NCBI GenBank assembly: GCA_028023455.1
Contig: JAQFVV010000018.1
Coordinates: 11,054,771 to 11,118,770, forward strand
Direction of reading: 5' to 3'
Origin: Epiperipatus broadwayi
Taxonomy: Eukaryota; Onychophora; Udeonychophora; Euonychophora; Peripatidae
DNA: 64,000 nucleotides
Shown: one piece after another, positions 47,346-59,786 of the stretch
Layout of the letters: each line of letters opens with the position of its first letter
Numbering within the stretch: the stretch's first letter is position 1
The notes under the pieces: model-generated
Databases searched by the model: none
Told to the model about the DNA's origin: nothing
What the model saw: only the letters and a program-made list of their open reading frames with translations
Translations under genes and position numbers: made by a program

Positions 47346-48949
47346 TTCTTTAAGTGTCTTTTGTTTTTCTTGGTTCTTTTAGGAGGAAAAAAAAAATTCA
47401 AATGAAATAGTATTTTAGATGCTTTTTCCTTTTTTTTAAAATTATATTCTTAGGTTGGAGTCACAATCAATAAAAAAAATTTTACTAATAAGACCGACGA
47501 GTAATTCACTAACTTTATATTAACGTCTGATTGTTTCTTTGAATTTTATTAACTAAACCACAGATACAATACTGTTCTTGAGTTGTTTTCTTTAAACGAA
47601 CTGTTTATGAATATTGAGATACTGAGTACAAAACTTTCTGTTACGAGCTAATTTTGCCATAATTGATTTTGGAGAGAGAAAATTATACACCATTTATAAT
47701 TGAATTAACACTTCATCTTTAAGTAATATACATACACTTCTTAACAAGTTGAGTCAACTACTGTCAGAGAGAAAACCATCAAAGAAGATTGTTAGATATT
47801 GAATTAGCAAGAGCCAGAGAAATTTTCCCTTCATTTTCCTAAGGTTTTATAGGGAGGGGGAACACCTGCAAGTTTCACTTTTCCCATGCTTGTTTCTTCT
47901 AATTTATGCTTCTCTCTCCGAGGTCAATCTTTGACCCCATCTGTTAAATGTTGGTTTTGGTTTATTGCCTTCAGCTCCGATTTCGTTTTAATTTCTTCTT
48001 TCTTAACACCTTTTTTACACTGCTTTGATTTATGAAAATTATTCAAAAAAAAATATAGAATTACTGGTATTTTATAAAACTGATATTATATAAATAATTT
48101 TCTTGATTTAAAACTTAAATCACATCTAGAACTGAAAACAATAACCAATTCCTGTAAAATCCATATAAAATAAATTCATTTTACATTATATCAAATAATC
48201 TAGAGTACAATATGTAAATTTCCATGAAGAAAAAAAAATCTATATATGCATCATACACGTACATACAATACTAAATAGAGAACTTCATATTAGTACAAAA
48301 TATCTTTCCTAATTTCCTAAAATTTTAAACCTATTCTCATGCAAAGAACTGTCAAACTAATGCTATCTATAACAAGTTCAATTTCAATTTGTACCAACAT
48401 TTCTAGTCATAAATATTGTGATTCACAAAGATCTTTCTGTTTAGATATATAAACATTTTCCAGATATTACAGTGCATGCAATAGTCAATCCCCCTTCCCT
48501 CTACTTAATGCTAGCTATAATTTTAAATAAATACAAACAGATGCTTCTCTATATGTTAAATTTAAGAGTTATTAATATCTCTAAATAAAGCTTTTAACTT
48601 TTCTTAAACTTAAAAAAAAAAATTACTTGGAAATAGTTAAGAAACTAATCCTACTATTTATTTTCCCATCATTAGTTTTTTTACGAAAGAAACTAAAGGT
48701 TACAATATATAGAATATATTGTCAAAGACTATTCTGATATTTTTTTTGGGGAGTGTGGGTGGATGGAGATTACAAATCATTAAATGTAATTTCAAACTAA
48801 TTGTTACGGTATCATACATTAAATATTCGTAGATACTATATTTTACTGTTTATTAGTAGATTAGGTTATCTACATTACAGAGTAATGCATTAGTTAATCA
48901 AACAATGTATGATTTACTCCATTCATGTGTGAATTCGGATATTTCTTGA
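47346..48949. other. AT-rich intergenic DNA
   Basis: No gene or bounded repeat recognised. Confidence 0.5.
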
Positions 48950-50340
48950 ACACAGTTATATTTCGTGATTAACTGACCTAATATTTTATTCCGATTCGAA
49001 TTGCTGATGGAATCAGTTTATTTATTTAAGAAGGCGCCAGGTCTATAGACCCACTAATTCCTATCATATCGCATCTCACAGATTCACTGCAAATAACCAA
49101 ATAGATATTTTAGAAAATTTGCTTTTGTGACACTTAATCTTTTGTATTAATTTTCTCCGGGCTTTGACTATTAAACAAGCATATTGGCATACATAATTTA
49201 TACATTTCTCAAAACAATTTTTTAGTAGTAAAATCTAATAAACTAAAATTAAGAATGTACAATGAAAGATTTTATTTTAATGGTAAATATTTTATTAAGA
49301 CATTAAAATATTTAGATGATAATTATGAATTACTAATAAAATGGAAGGAACATACACACTCACATCCAGACAATAATGTTAATCAAATAATTAAAATAGT
49401 TTGTTACAATTTTCTTCTTAAGTTTTCTCCAGTAAGCCATAAATGAAAGTCTCTTGAAAAATAAAAAAATGAATGTCTCTTTATTGGTATGAGAAGTTGA
49501 TATTTTAAGTTTAGTTTGCAAACATTGAATCAGACATGAGTTAGGGTATACCTTAACGGTAAGTTCTCAGGGTTAGGTAGATCGTTGATTATTGTATCAT
49601 GCATGTTCTTGGGATGAAACAGTGATAATTAACTTTAATTTCCTTCTGTTGAGTTTCACGATTGTGGTCTATCCATGATAAGGTACAGCTAGATTCAAAG
49701 CTTTTGGAGCAACCTCTTTATGACAAAAGGTGTCTGCAAATGCTCTGGTTTCTACTCACGCATAACAAATTGTTTCAGCATATGAGTAGTCCTGGATAGA
49801 GGCATTTTATTGTGGTTGTGAGAACAAGAAAACCGCAGCTAGCCCCTCCTGTCCTCTCATTCCATCCAGGACACAAGAAAACACCACCCAAAAAGTCAAG
49901 ACTCTGCAATTGTCCGTTACTTTTATACTTCAACTAGTTTTAAATCTCTGCACATCTTATATTTTCATCTTTTGCTTTTTGGTCGGATTACAAGTTGATA
50001 ATCTTGTACATTTCTTTTTGCTTTTTAACTACAAAGTTCATTTCTTTATATTTCCTTTGACCATCTTTAATTATTGGTAAAACTCTTATTGTAATCATTT
50101 GCCTTTGGAATTTCTTTTTTTCTGTTTATCTGGATTTACAATTTGCATGCGTTTCTATTCCTTCTAATTTTAACTCTGTTTTAAATAGATAATACAAAAC
50201 ACACAAATCATTTTCATTGTACGTATATAAAAATAAATTATACTTTAAAAAAAAATAAATAGTGTTTATTGAACGATTTTAAATTTTATTTTTTTAGCTT
50301 TTAAATATTACCAAATGCGAACCCTCTTGTTCCATACATA
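48950..50340 (-). mobile_element. Third, diverged LTR-like copy
   Basis: Same orientation as the left copy at 11798-13171 and collinear with it. Shared blocks include GTGATTAACT...CCTAATA, the GGCGCCAG box (49033-49040), AATGAAAGTCTCTTG and AAAAAATGAATGTCTCT. Others are TTTGCAAACATTGAATCAG, CTTACCGTTAAG-like sequence, CTACTCACGCATAA, a minus-strand TATAAAAGT (about 49919-49927) and TTACCAAATGC near the far end. Termini are too diverged to define a TSD. Confidence 0.55.
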
Positions 50341-53300
50341 TATATTGTAAAGGATGGAAGGATCCCCTCTTTTCATTAAAGTGCCATTTATGTTAAAAAA
50401 AAAAATCTTTTAGTTTTGATGTAGGAATTTCTATATAGGTAGCTGTTGTTGTTAGTTGTTATCATTATTTAGTTCATTTTTATTTTATTTTTATTTCGGT
50501 ATATGCATTTGTTTGTGATTGTGGAATTTAAATGGCAATGATTATATATAAAGTGATATTTGTGTGTATATAGATATTATACGAATATTAGCATATAAAT
50601 TGCTGAATATATTTAGATTGTATTTTATTTGTCAATTGTTTACGATGTGATTTTATTGTTTGTTATTTATTTATTTTTGTAAACTGCAAAATTGATTTTC
50701 TATGTAATATTTTTTATTATTATTTTAATATTTTAAAAAAATCAACAATTGTTGTAGTGAAGATTTTTAAATAGCGCGCGTGGAGGTTTCAACAATAGGA
50801 AGAAATTGCTATGACAACAATTAAAAAAGATTGCTATTGAAAAAGGCAAGCAAGACTTTTAGTCTTTTCTACAAATTTACTTTTTAGCATAAATACAACT
50901 ATTGGATTGAGATATAGCATTATAGCAATAGGCTAAAACAAAGGATTTACTATCCAGGGTTTTGAACCCTTTGCCTATCTTACGTCACGGTTAAGATCTA
51001 GTGAAAATACGCAGATTATTATCAAGCAAGCGTCTATAAGAAAACCTTGAAATAAATAGCTATTTTAACTTTTAAGATTTTTTTAATAATTCTAAACTAA
51101 ATGACCAAATCAATTTATTTCTACAGCCAATTTGTCAACCTGAATAATATAAAGGAAATGCTGGGAAATTATTGCTTAAGCAGAAAGTATATGTTATGTA
51201 CTCGCCATTTGCCAATATATATGTATTTTTCTTTTAAAGTTATTTCAATTATTACAGAATGGCCAAGACAAAAACACTGTAAATAACCAGTGAACTGTAT
51301 GGGATAAAAAAATTGATCAAAGTTTGTTTTGAAATAAATATTATATGTATATAGATAAGTTGTGATTTAACCAGTCATTGTAATTTGAAATATGTTAGTT
51401 TTCATAAAGTATTAAATTTTATATCTATCACATGTGATATAGATCTGTTAGTATATCATATAAAAATAGATCATTTAAAAAAAATTTTTTTTTTTTGTTA
51501 CTGATATTGAAAATAAAGAGCCAAAGGCCATTGACTAGTAAAATTATTTTGTCTTTTAGTTATAAATCTCAATTTATAGACAAATGTTTATATACATTTC
51601 ATTTATTTGTTAGTATATAAAAAAAACTATTGTTTTAATTTAAATACATTGCATATACATACATATGCTGAATATAAATGCTATGCATAATTTAGATTGA
51701 GATTATTTGTTTGCATGGAAGTTATTTATGAATTATTTAATAATTCCTTTATTATTTAATTATTTTTAATTTTATTATTAGATGTATTTTAAAAGGATAG
51801 AGTAGGTTATAATTATTTAGCATCTAAGTTGTAGATAGATATTCCCACATGCGTTATATAGGAATTGTTTATATATATTTCACGGTAAGTGTTTAATGAA
51901 GCCCAGATTAATAAAGTTATGAATTGAAATGTTGAATTTGCTGGCTGTGATAAAAGCCTTTTATAAATAATAAACACAAATAGTTGGTGCTCACAGTATA
52001 AAATGAAGTATGATCCACTGTAAATGAAGCAAATAAATATCTACATAGCATAATGGAGAAAGAATTTTTATGAGATTTTATATTGTTTTATTAATCGATC
52101 CAGCCATGAGAAGCACATCTATAGTATTGAATTATTAATTCAGCAAGTTATCAATTTACCTTTTTTTTTTTATTTATTAAGGTTTTATATTTAATAACTA
52201 GTGAATGATTTCTATGCAAACATAAATTCTAATCTTTGCCAATAGTTGGCGAACATTTTTCATTTATCTTATGTTGAACTAAAATGAAAACTTGAAAAGT
52301 AAAACCAAGTGTATGTGTTCTCATATATTTATTGCTGTTTAAAAGATCTAACCACAATTTAGAATAAAGCATATATCAATTGTTTTATAAGAAATGACTT
52401 GGTGTTTTTATTTAAATTTATTAATATCTCTATTTTCTTTTTTCAGTGCAGAAGTCATTAGTTAGTTTGGTAGATTTACAACCAACTAAATGATAATATT
52501 GTGTTCAGTTAATCATTCGTTTAAGCCATCATTAATTGGAATATTAAGTCATATAATCTTTGTTTGTAAATATAGGTTAGATTCAACAAAATTCCCTTTG
52601 CTTCCAATTTGTATTTTAGTGAATAATCAAATTAATCTTGAGAGTAAACCATTTAAGATGTCTTTATTATTGTTTTTTTTTTTTTTTGGTATCCATATAT
52701 ATTTCATATATAGCTAGCTGATGAAATGATTTAGGTAATAAATCAAAACCTGAGATACATTGTAATGGAAGTGAATTGTCCATGTCAATTAGCTCATCAT
52801 GAATAGGGCGATTTCATCTCTTTATACATGTATCACATTGCATTGCATTTATCGCCCAACCATTAGGACGATTGGACATTACATTACATTTGGCACCTTG
52901 CAACATACGGCTTGATTATTTGATTGGTGATTGCGAGGTATACTATTGCCACATGTGAGCTAGATTAATTAATTGGTTAGTGGTTATGGACATTCCATTA
53001 CAATATATATGGTATAATCTTTATATTTTGTTTATGCTTTTGATAGAAGATGAATTGATTGAACTATTAGAGTGATTCAAAGATTAAACTAGAGAGTAGA
53101 TCACCGTGAACTATATATTTCTTATCTATTATGTAGAAAAGCAAATTATTTAAATATATAAACATTATTTATATTATACTGAACATTTTTAAGTATATTA
53201 TAAAAATGTTTTTAGTTTCTTTTGTTATATGCCAAGCAATTGTGACATTGTTTGCAGGTAATTCAAGTATAATATCTGACTTAGTGAGGGCAATTGTTCC

Positions 53301-53913
53301 CCCAAAACTCATCATTAAGCATGAATATTGTATGCAGAATAAGTATTTATAATGGTTTCCATAAGGAAAAAATTGGCCGGTTACTCCAGCTAAAAAATTA
53401 TATTATTAGTTGGGAATATTACATTTAAAAATAACTTATCGAGTACATATAAAAGTTTTAAAAACCCTTAACTTACATTATATGCTTGTGTAAACTGTTC
53501 TGTGTGTTTTATGCAGGTATTCACTTAAAATATGTATGTATCATAATATAACTTAAATCCATGTAAAAAGAAAAAAACACAGCTTTAAGTTACTTTCTAT
53601 GATCCATTATATCAATCATTGTTATACAGTTTGGTTTCCTAACTTATATTTTCTTTATTTTTTTTTTTTGGTTGTATTATCTTTTAAAAAAATGTTTAAT
53701 ATCGCTAGAAAAAATATGTTTTCACTGTCCAAAAAGTACAGCAAAATGGACTGAGAAAGTGAAACTAAACTAGCATCTAACAATTTTTTTTTATTCTTTC
53801 ACACAGCTGGTTTTCATTATGCTGAAAAAATATCCATAGCAAAGTTTCATTTCTTTAAAATTTGTACTATATTACTTATGTGAAATTATTAAAATTAAAA
53901 AAACCTTTAATAA
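50341..53913. other. AT-rich intergenic DNA
   Basis: No gene. A T-arm-like GGGTTCAAAACCCTGG lies on the minus strand at about 50956-50971 (SINE or tRNA relic, no convincing A box). Poly(A)/poly(T) runs occur near 51480-51495. The open frames seen here are short and random-looking. Confidence 0.5.
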
Positions 53914-54939
53914 CAAATCATGGTACTTGTGATTTTTGACCCATGTGGCCACCAGAGGCGCTGGTCAGGGTCAACCATAGAAATATTTATAGTTGGGGCC
54001 CCAAATGCAGCAATGCAAATTGCAGAGGATAAGTGGCACTGTTCACAATGTGTAAGCACAGGAACATTCCACCAGCTACTTGGTGGCACTGGTCACAATG
54101 CATAAGCCCATTTAGCTTACATAGTCTGCTACCAGCGACTACCAAGAACCTAGGTGGCGCTGATTGCCATAAACATCTAGCTGATGTTGTCATCTGCTAC
54201 CAGAAACTACCAAGATTCTAGCCCACTACGTGGCGCTGTTTCTCCATGTTACACACGGAAAAACAACGCACTGATAGAGTTTATGTACATACTACTTAAA
54301 AGATGGCTGGCGTATAATGTACAGGTGTGATTAATTAAGAAGTTACAACTATTTAAATATGCGTTCAAACTTAATAGTGTCACATGCTATTTCACAGTTT
54401 TATAAATGGATGTATATTTAAATTATTTCTTTTTAAAAATCAATCTTTTTTTTTTAATTATTTACTCTAGAAGTTTTTTTTTTTAATTAAAAAAAATGTA
54501 ATTTTTACGACAATCGGTTTTTTTTTTAAAAAGAAACTAATTTTTCCCCCCTTCTTTCAAAACTAGAGACATTCCAAGGATAAAATCTAATATATTTAAT
54601 TAATAGGGGCTTTACTAATGAATAGCTATGAGTTAGTGAATTGGATTGATTTAATAATGAGACAGAAACTGATATATGATGAATTATATTTATTGACAAA
54701 TTTCATATATACTTGATATAACCCATTACTTAGCGTTGGATAATGCACGCAGGCATTTTATTTACTAAACAACATTACTCTACGCCATTTAGCAAAATAA
54801 ATTTGTGGCTATTATTTAATTGCGCTAATTTTATGCTATATAATAAATCACTACATTCCACTTATTAGTTATGCCCTTTTATCATCAGTTCAAGTGGCTA
54901 TTATACATGTAATCAAACCAAGTCTGGAGTGAAGCTTAA

Positions 54940-56045
54940 CTCTTCGCTGGAACTGGACGTGAATTCACGAACAAAGCGCCACCTGTGGCATTAGTACTCA
55001 ACACAATATCGCATTTTGACTTTTCTTTTACAACTGTTAGCAGATTTGTCCGAATATTTTCGATTTTAGCACATGCATATATGATTCAGGTATTAGTTTG
55101 TAAAGTTTCACGTAGATGGCAGTTATAATTAATGATTTATTCATTATTCCGTAGAAGGTAATTTGTAGCTCCATATTCACTCTTTATATTAGAGAAAAAA
55201 GTTCATCTTTGCTATCTGCAAAATAATTTTCAATTTTTTTTAATAATTTGCATTATTCTATCAATTGGTAAGTTATAATAATTATTTATGATTTATTTTT
55301 CTTTTTTAAAAAATATTTCTATGAAAATAATGTAGATTTTGAAAATATACAATTTTATCTATTTAAAATTTTCAACATTACGAGATGTTTGCTTATCTAT
55401 AAATTTTTGAATATCTATTATATTTTTTTACAAAATATTTTAAGTTTTAGAAAGTATGTGAATCAAAACTTGATTTATATATATTTTTATAATAATGTAT
55501 TTTCAATAAATAAAATAAACAGCATTTCTTTTTCATATATTTTGAGTCACGTGATAGCATATATATATATTCATTTTTCACCTCTTATTATATCCATCGG
55601 GTTTTTTGGACAAAAATATATATAAATATGGTTTTCTTTCATATAAAATATAATTTACATTTTAGAATGTATATCATCCAAAAATTTTGATTTATATATA
55701 TTTATAATTCATTAAATAATATTAGCATTTCTTTTTCATATATTTTGAGTCACGTGATAACATATATATATATATTCATTTTTCACCTCATTATATTCAT
55801 CGGGTTTTTTGGACAAAAAATATATAAATATGGTTTTCTTTCATATTAAATATAATTTACATTTTAGAATGTATATGATCCAAAAATTTTGATTTATATA
55901 TATTTATAATTCAATAAATAAAATTAGCATTTCTTTTTCATATATTTTGAGTTACGTGATAGCATACATACATATATCTGTAATTGTAAAAATGTACAAT
56001 TTGGGTTTTTTTTTTTTTGAAAAAAAAAAAAAAACTATGGAAAGG
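54940..56045. mobile_element. 1,106-bp insertion with TTAA target-site duplication
   Basis: Absent from FB1 at the same place, so its borders are exact. TTAA stands at 54936-54939 and again at 56046-56049. TTAA is the target of piggyBac and Kolobok transposases. On the minus strand it begins CCTTTCCATAG; the other end begins CTCTTCGCTGG, so terminal inverted repeats are weak. It contains three tandem copies of a ~202-bp unit (anchors GAGTYACGTGAT at 55544, 55747 and 55949). Related sequence is at 44588-45240. No transposase. Confidence 0.8.
55440..55980 (+). repeat. ~202-bp tandem repeats, three copies
   Basis: The unit contains AGCATTTCTTTTTCATATAT, GAGTCACGTGATARCATATA, CATCGGGTTTTTTGGACAAA and TTACATTTTAGAATGTATAT. 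Spacing of the GAGTYACGTGAT anchor is 203 and 202 bp. Adjacent copies look very similar. Confidence 0.85.
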
Positions 56046-56241
56046 TTAATAATACATCCGATTATGATAAATTTATATATTAAATATGGGTATATAAAGC
56101 CTCACAGATAGCTTTACATCGAACGGGTTTTCAAGAATGCTTCTGTTCAACGCCGAAGATTTCATATTATGGAGGTAGAGTTGGCTATAAAGATTTTACT
56201 AATACGCTATGCACAAGTAAAATATAATAATAAAATGGCTC

Positions 56242-56430
56242 TGCGGATGGATGAATAATTTTACGGTTTTCGTGACCAACACCCGTTTACCCAATGACCG
56301 ATCGTCATGCTGCTAAAAGGGAACCTTTATTTGGTTCATAAGAGGCGGGGGACTTAGTACTAATCTGGCCCTTAGCTCAGTCTTAGCTACTGCACTACCC
56401 ACAAGAGAGGAAGATGAGCTGGACTTACCG
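56242..56430. mobile_element. 189-bp insertion of unknown family
   Basis: Interrupts FB2 relative to FB1 (AAGTGGCTCCATC there). It is flanked by TGGCTC (56236-56241) and TGACTC (56431-56436), a 6-bp duplication with one change. GC content is far above the surroundings. On the minus strand it starts CGGTAAGTCCAGCTCATCTT and contains a TAGTGCAGTAGCTAAG word that could be an A box. I found no B box and cannot confirm a SINE. Confidence 0.6.
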
Positions 56431-58450
56431 TGACTCCATCTTATATATATATAAAAACCCAGCACGATAAAATATTGATAAATTTCACATCCGCCAAGCC
56501 GAAGTATATTATAAATTAAATACCATACATTAAATGAACACTAGTTTATCAGCTTGATCAAAAGAACCAACTCTTCTGTAGCATGAGAAATACATATATG
56601 CTACTGACGGGAATATATATATATATACACAAACTTTACTTTATTTTGTTCAATCTCTTAGTTATCTATAATTAATAAACTTTTAAAGGGAGAAAGTATA
56701 TTTAAGGGACTTACGAATACTTTAATAAGAAAAATATACTTATGATTACACTCCAGGGTAGTTTAATCTTTAGTAACATAATAATTAAAGGTTGAAAATT
56801 TGGATTTATAAGCCACATTTTATATTTACATTAATTATTTACTAAATGACAAAATAATAACGAGCACAAAGGGTCACCATTATTTATAAATTAGGGTTTC
56901 GAAATGGAGTGCTAAATGACGCTATAATTAATACAGTACGAAGATTTTAAATAATATCTTCAAAAAGAATATATTTCGTAACTAAATGCATGCCGTTTCG
57001 AGACAAGCATATTTAATAATAACTAAAATAAGCAAGAGAGAAATAAATATAACTGCAGTGATTAAGTTATATAGCAAAACAATAAGTTAATAAAGGAAAT
57101 TAACAAAAGTATGTCATTTATAGAATTGAAATATTATTGATAAGACAATTTAGAAAGAGTTTACAATATAGTTAGCTATCCTGATTTTGAAGCAATAATG
57201 ATTATTTTGAATTTTACACAGAGCTCTGCGATTTTAATAATTTTAAAACAGTTCTCCTATAGCTGGATTGGAGATACTCGAGCTGGAACGAATGTGAGTT
57301 TTTTGGTGGCTTGTGGCATCATCTTCTCTTTAGTTGGGAGACGATTTAAGATGGTATTCCTATAGCTGGACTTGGGGTAGTTGAATTTGAACGAAGGTGA
57401 GTTCTTTTAACGGCTTATGGCATCTTCTATTTATTATAAGCTTGTTAAGGCAATGTTGGTTGTTGTTCCGGCCTTGGATGGATCAAATTCCGATGTTCCA
57501 TCATGGGAAAGGCAGCAAATTCTTGCCTGAGTAGCAGGCCATAGATAAATTAACAAATTTTTAGCTTCTCATAGTAACAGCTCTTCAAAAGCAAGATGGA
57601 GTATCTTCCCACTTAAAATCTAGCCTATTTATATATTTCCACCAAGCCTTAACACCTTTTTGGAATTTTGTTTGCCTCAGGACCAATCGACTTTTAATTA
57701 AACAAAATCATGTAATCTAATTTCTACTACTGATAAAGTCTCGGAGGTGTTATTTTTAATTTACTTAAAAAAATTATTAAAATATATAAATTATATAATT
57801 TTGATTCCGATTTCATTAATTAAATTTCTTTTTAGGTGTTATAAAATGTTAAGGCTTATCAGATAGTAATGGTATTCTGATTTAATGATAAAATCTTTTG
57901 TTGAAACAAATTCAATCAGTGAACTAGATTTTACTTTTACCCCAGGTGTGGTCACTAATTGATTTCTTGTTACACAAAATTCCCATTTTTAATTATAAAC
58001 CGATGACTTTTATTTTAACTTGATATAAATAACTTTTACATATTTTCTTTATATTGTTTATTTAAAAAAAAAAAACAAATTTGACAGATCTTATAAAAAA
58101 ATATTTTAGTTTCAATTATATCTATATAAATCAGAAAACCGTGAATATATTTTAAAGAAAACATTTTACATTATTTTTATTTAATCTTAAATATTATATG
58201 TACAAATCATTATGCCATAATTTCATGGTTTATTATCCATCCACATACGAATATAATACAAATATAAAATTTAGAAATGACTTATAGATTAATAAAATAT
58301 TTTATGAATAATTATGAGGATTTCTATACTATAATTTTATCAAACCTATCTAATTATAGCGTACTTTCGTATGTAAATGGATGATGCCATTCAAGTGGCC
58401 ATGATAGCAAATTTCACTGCTCAACTTATACATAACATTTTGACATTTAG

Positions 58451-59236
58451 AATAGGTTCGAAACTAGTTCAGACGAGTAGGTCATTAGGTTGATGGTGAA
58501 ACGGAAAGGGATTGGAAGGTTTCCATTTCAATACAAGCCTAACATAAGCATCAAACATTCATATCTATTTCAATGGACCCTCATGCATTCAGTGTTACTC
58601 TTAATAATTTAAATGCAGTTGACTGCAATGTTTTTTCTTAATCTTTTAAACAAAACAATCCAAATTTCAAAAAGAATTCCTCAATCTGTGTTTGTTTTAT
58701 AGACCATGACATTATATTAAATGTATATATATTTTTAACCTGCAACTTAAATCTGTGGATGACACTCTCTCACATATCTTCGATTACTGTCCTATCTTCA
58801 TTAATTTACATCTTATGTTGTTTCCTTCAAAACAGAATCTTTTTGCTATATTGTCATTTCTGAGTCTGTATAATATTAATTTTAATAAATTTATTATTTA
58901 CCAAAGATAGTAAAACTTGAATGGTTTATAAATTTATTTAGATCATATATTACAAATAATAGATGTATGTGTATACATAAATTGTACTGTAAACTTCCTT
59001 TAAATTTGAACTGAATAGATATTTTAATATATTTAAAGGAGAGTTTGATTTGCTTTTTCTCCAGTAATTTAATCTTCAAATTATTGTTTGCCGTGTAACA
59101 GCTTTTTAAAATAACACGTTTGCGAAATATTAATTGAAAGAAGTATAAACCGAAATATAATTTGTATTACTTTAAAAGTTATTGGATAATATTGTTTGAA
59201 AGTGTAAAAAAAAAGTTTTACAAACAATCATCTTTT
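58451..59236 (+). mobile_element. Foreign insert in FB2 with a LINE C-terminal fragment
   Basis: Sequence without counterpart in FB1. A plus-strand frame at about 58735-58910 reads VDDTLSHIFDYCPIF and ends at TAG (58908-58910). The D-T-x-x-H-x-x-x-x-C pattern is the second half of the zinc knuckle found at the C-terminus of many LINE proteins, so this is probably a 5'-truncated LINE 3' end. Too little is left to name the clade, and its edges are unclear. Confidence 0.4.
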
Positions 59237-59786
59237 TAAATAATACAGTTTTGAAAGAGGGGGGGGGGAAATTAGCTTTTTAAAAAAAAAAAAAAAACGA
59301 TTGTCGTAAAAATTACATTTTTTTTAATTTAAAAAAAAAAAAAACCACTTTAAATAATTAAAAAAAAAAAAAGATTGATTTTTAAAAAGAAATAATTTAA
59401 ATATACATCCATTTATAAAACTGTGAAATAGCATGTGACACTATTAAGTTTGAACGCATATTTAAATAGTCGTAACTTCTTAATTAATCACACCTGTACA
59501 TTATACGCCAGCCATCTTTTAAGTAGTATGTACATAAACTCTATCAGTGCATTGTTTTTCCCTGTGTAACATGGAGAAACAGCGCCACATAGTGGGCTAG
59601 AATCTTGGTAGTTTCTGGAAGCAGACGACACATAAGCTAGATGTGTTTATGACAATCAGCAGCACCACCTATCATCTGGAATTTGCATTGCTGCATTTGG
59701 GGCCCCTACTGTAAGTATTTCTGTGGTTGACCCTACCAACCCCTCTGGTGGCCACATGGGTCAAAAATCACAAGTACCCAAATCAT

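Larger units (their letters stand above)
53922..59778. mobile_element. Foldback element FB2 (rearranged copy of FB1 family)
   Basis: Both ends match FB1 (left GGTACTTGTGATTTTTGACC; right end its complement). The flanking 8-bp repeat is CAAATCAT (53914-53921 and 59779-59786). The left arm (53922 to about 58262) follows the FB1 left arm throughout but carries two insertions, 54940-56045 and 56242-56430. It also keeps two ~50-60-bp stretches (about 54596-54650 and 57820-57885) that are missing from the FB1 left arm but present in the FB1 right arm. The right arm is reduced to about 59237-59778. Between lie a 190-bp arm segment (58263-58450) and unrelated DNA with a LINE fragment (58451-59236). 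Confidence 0.85.
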
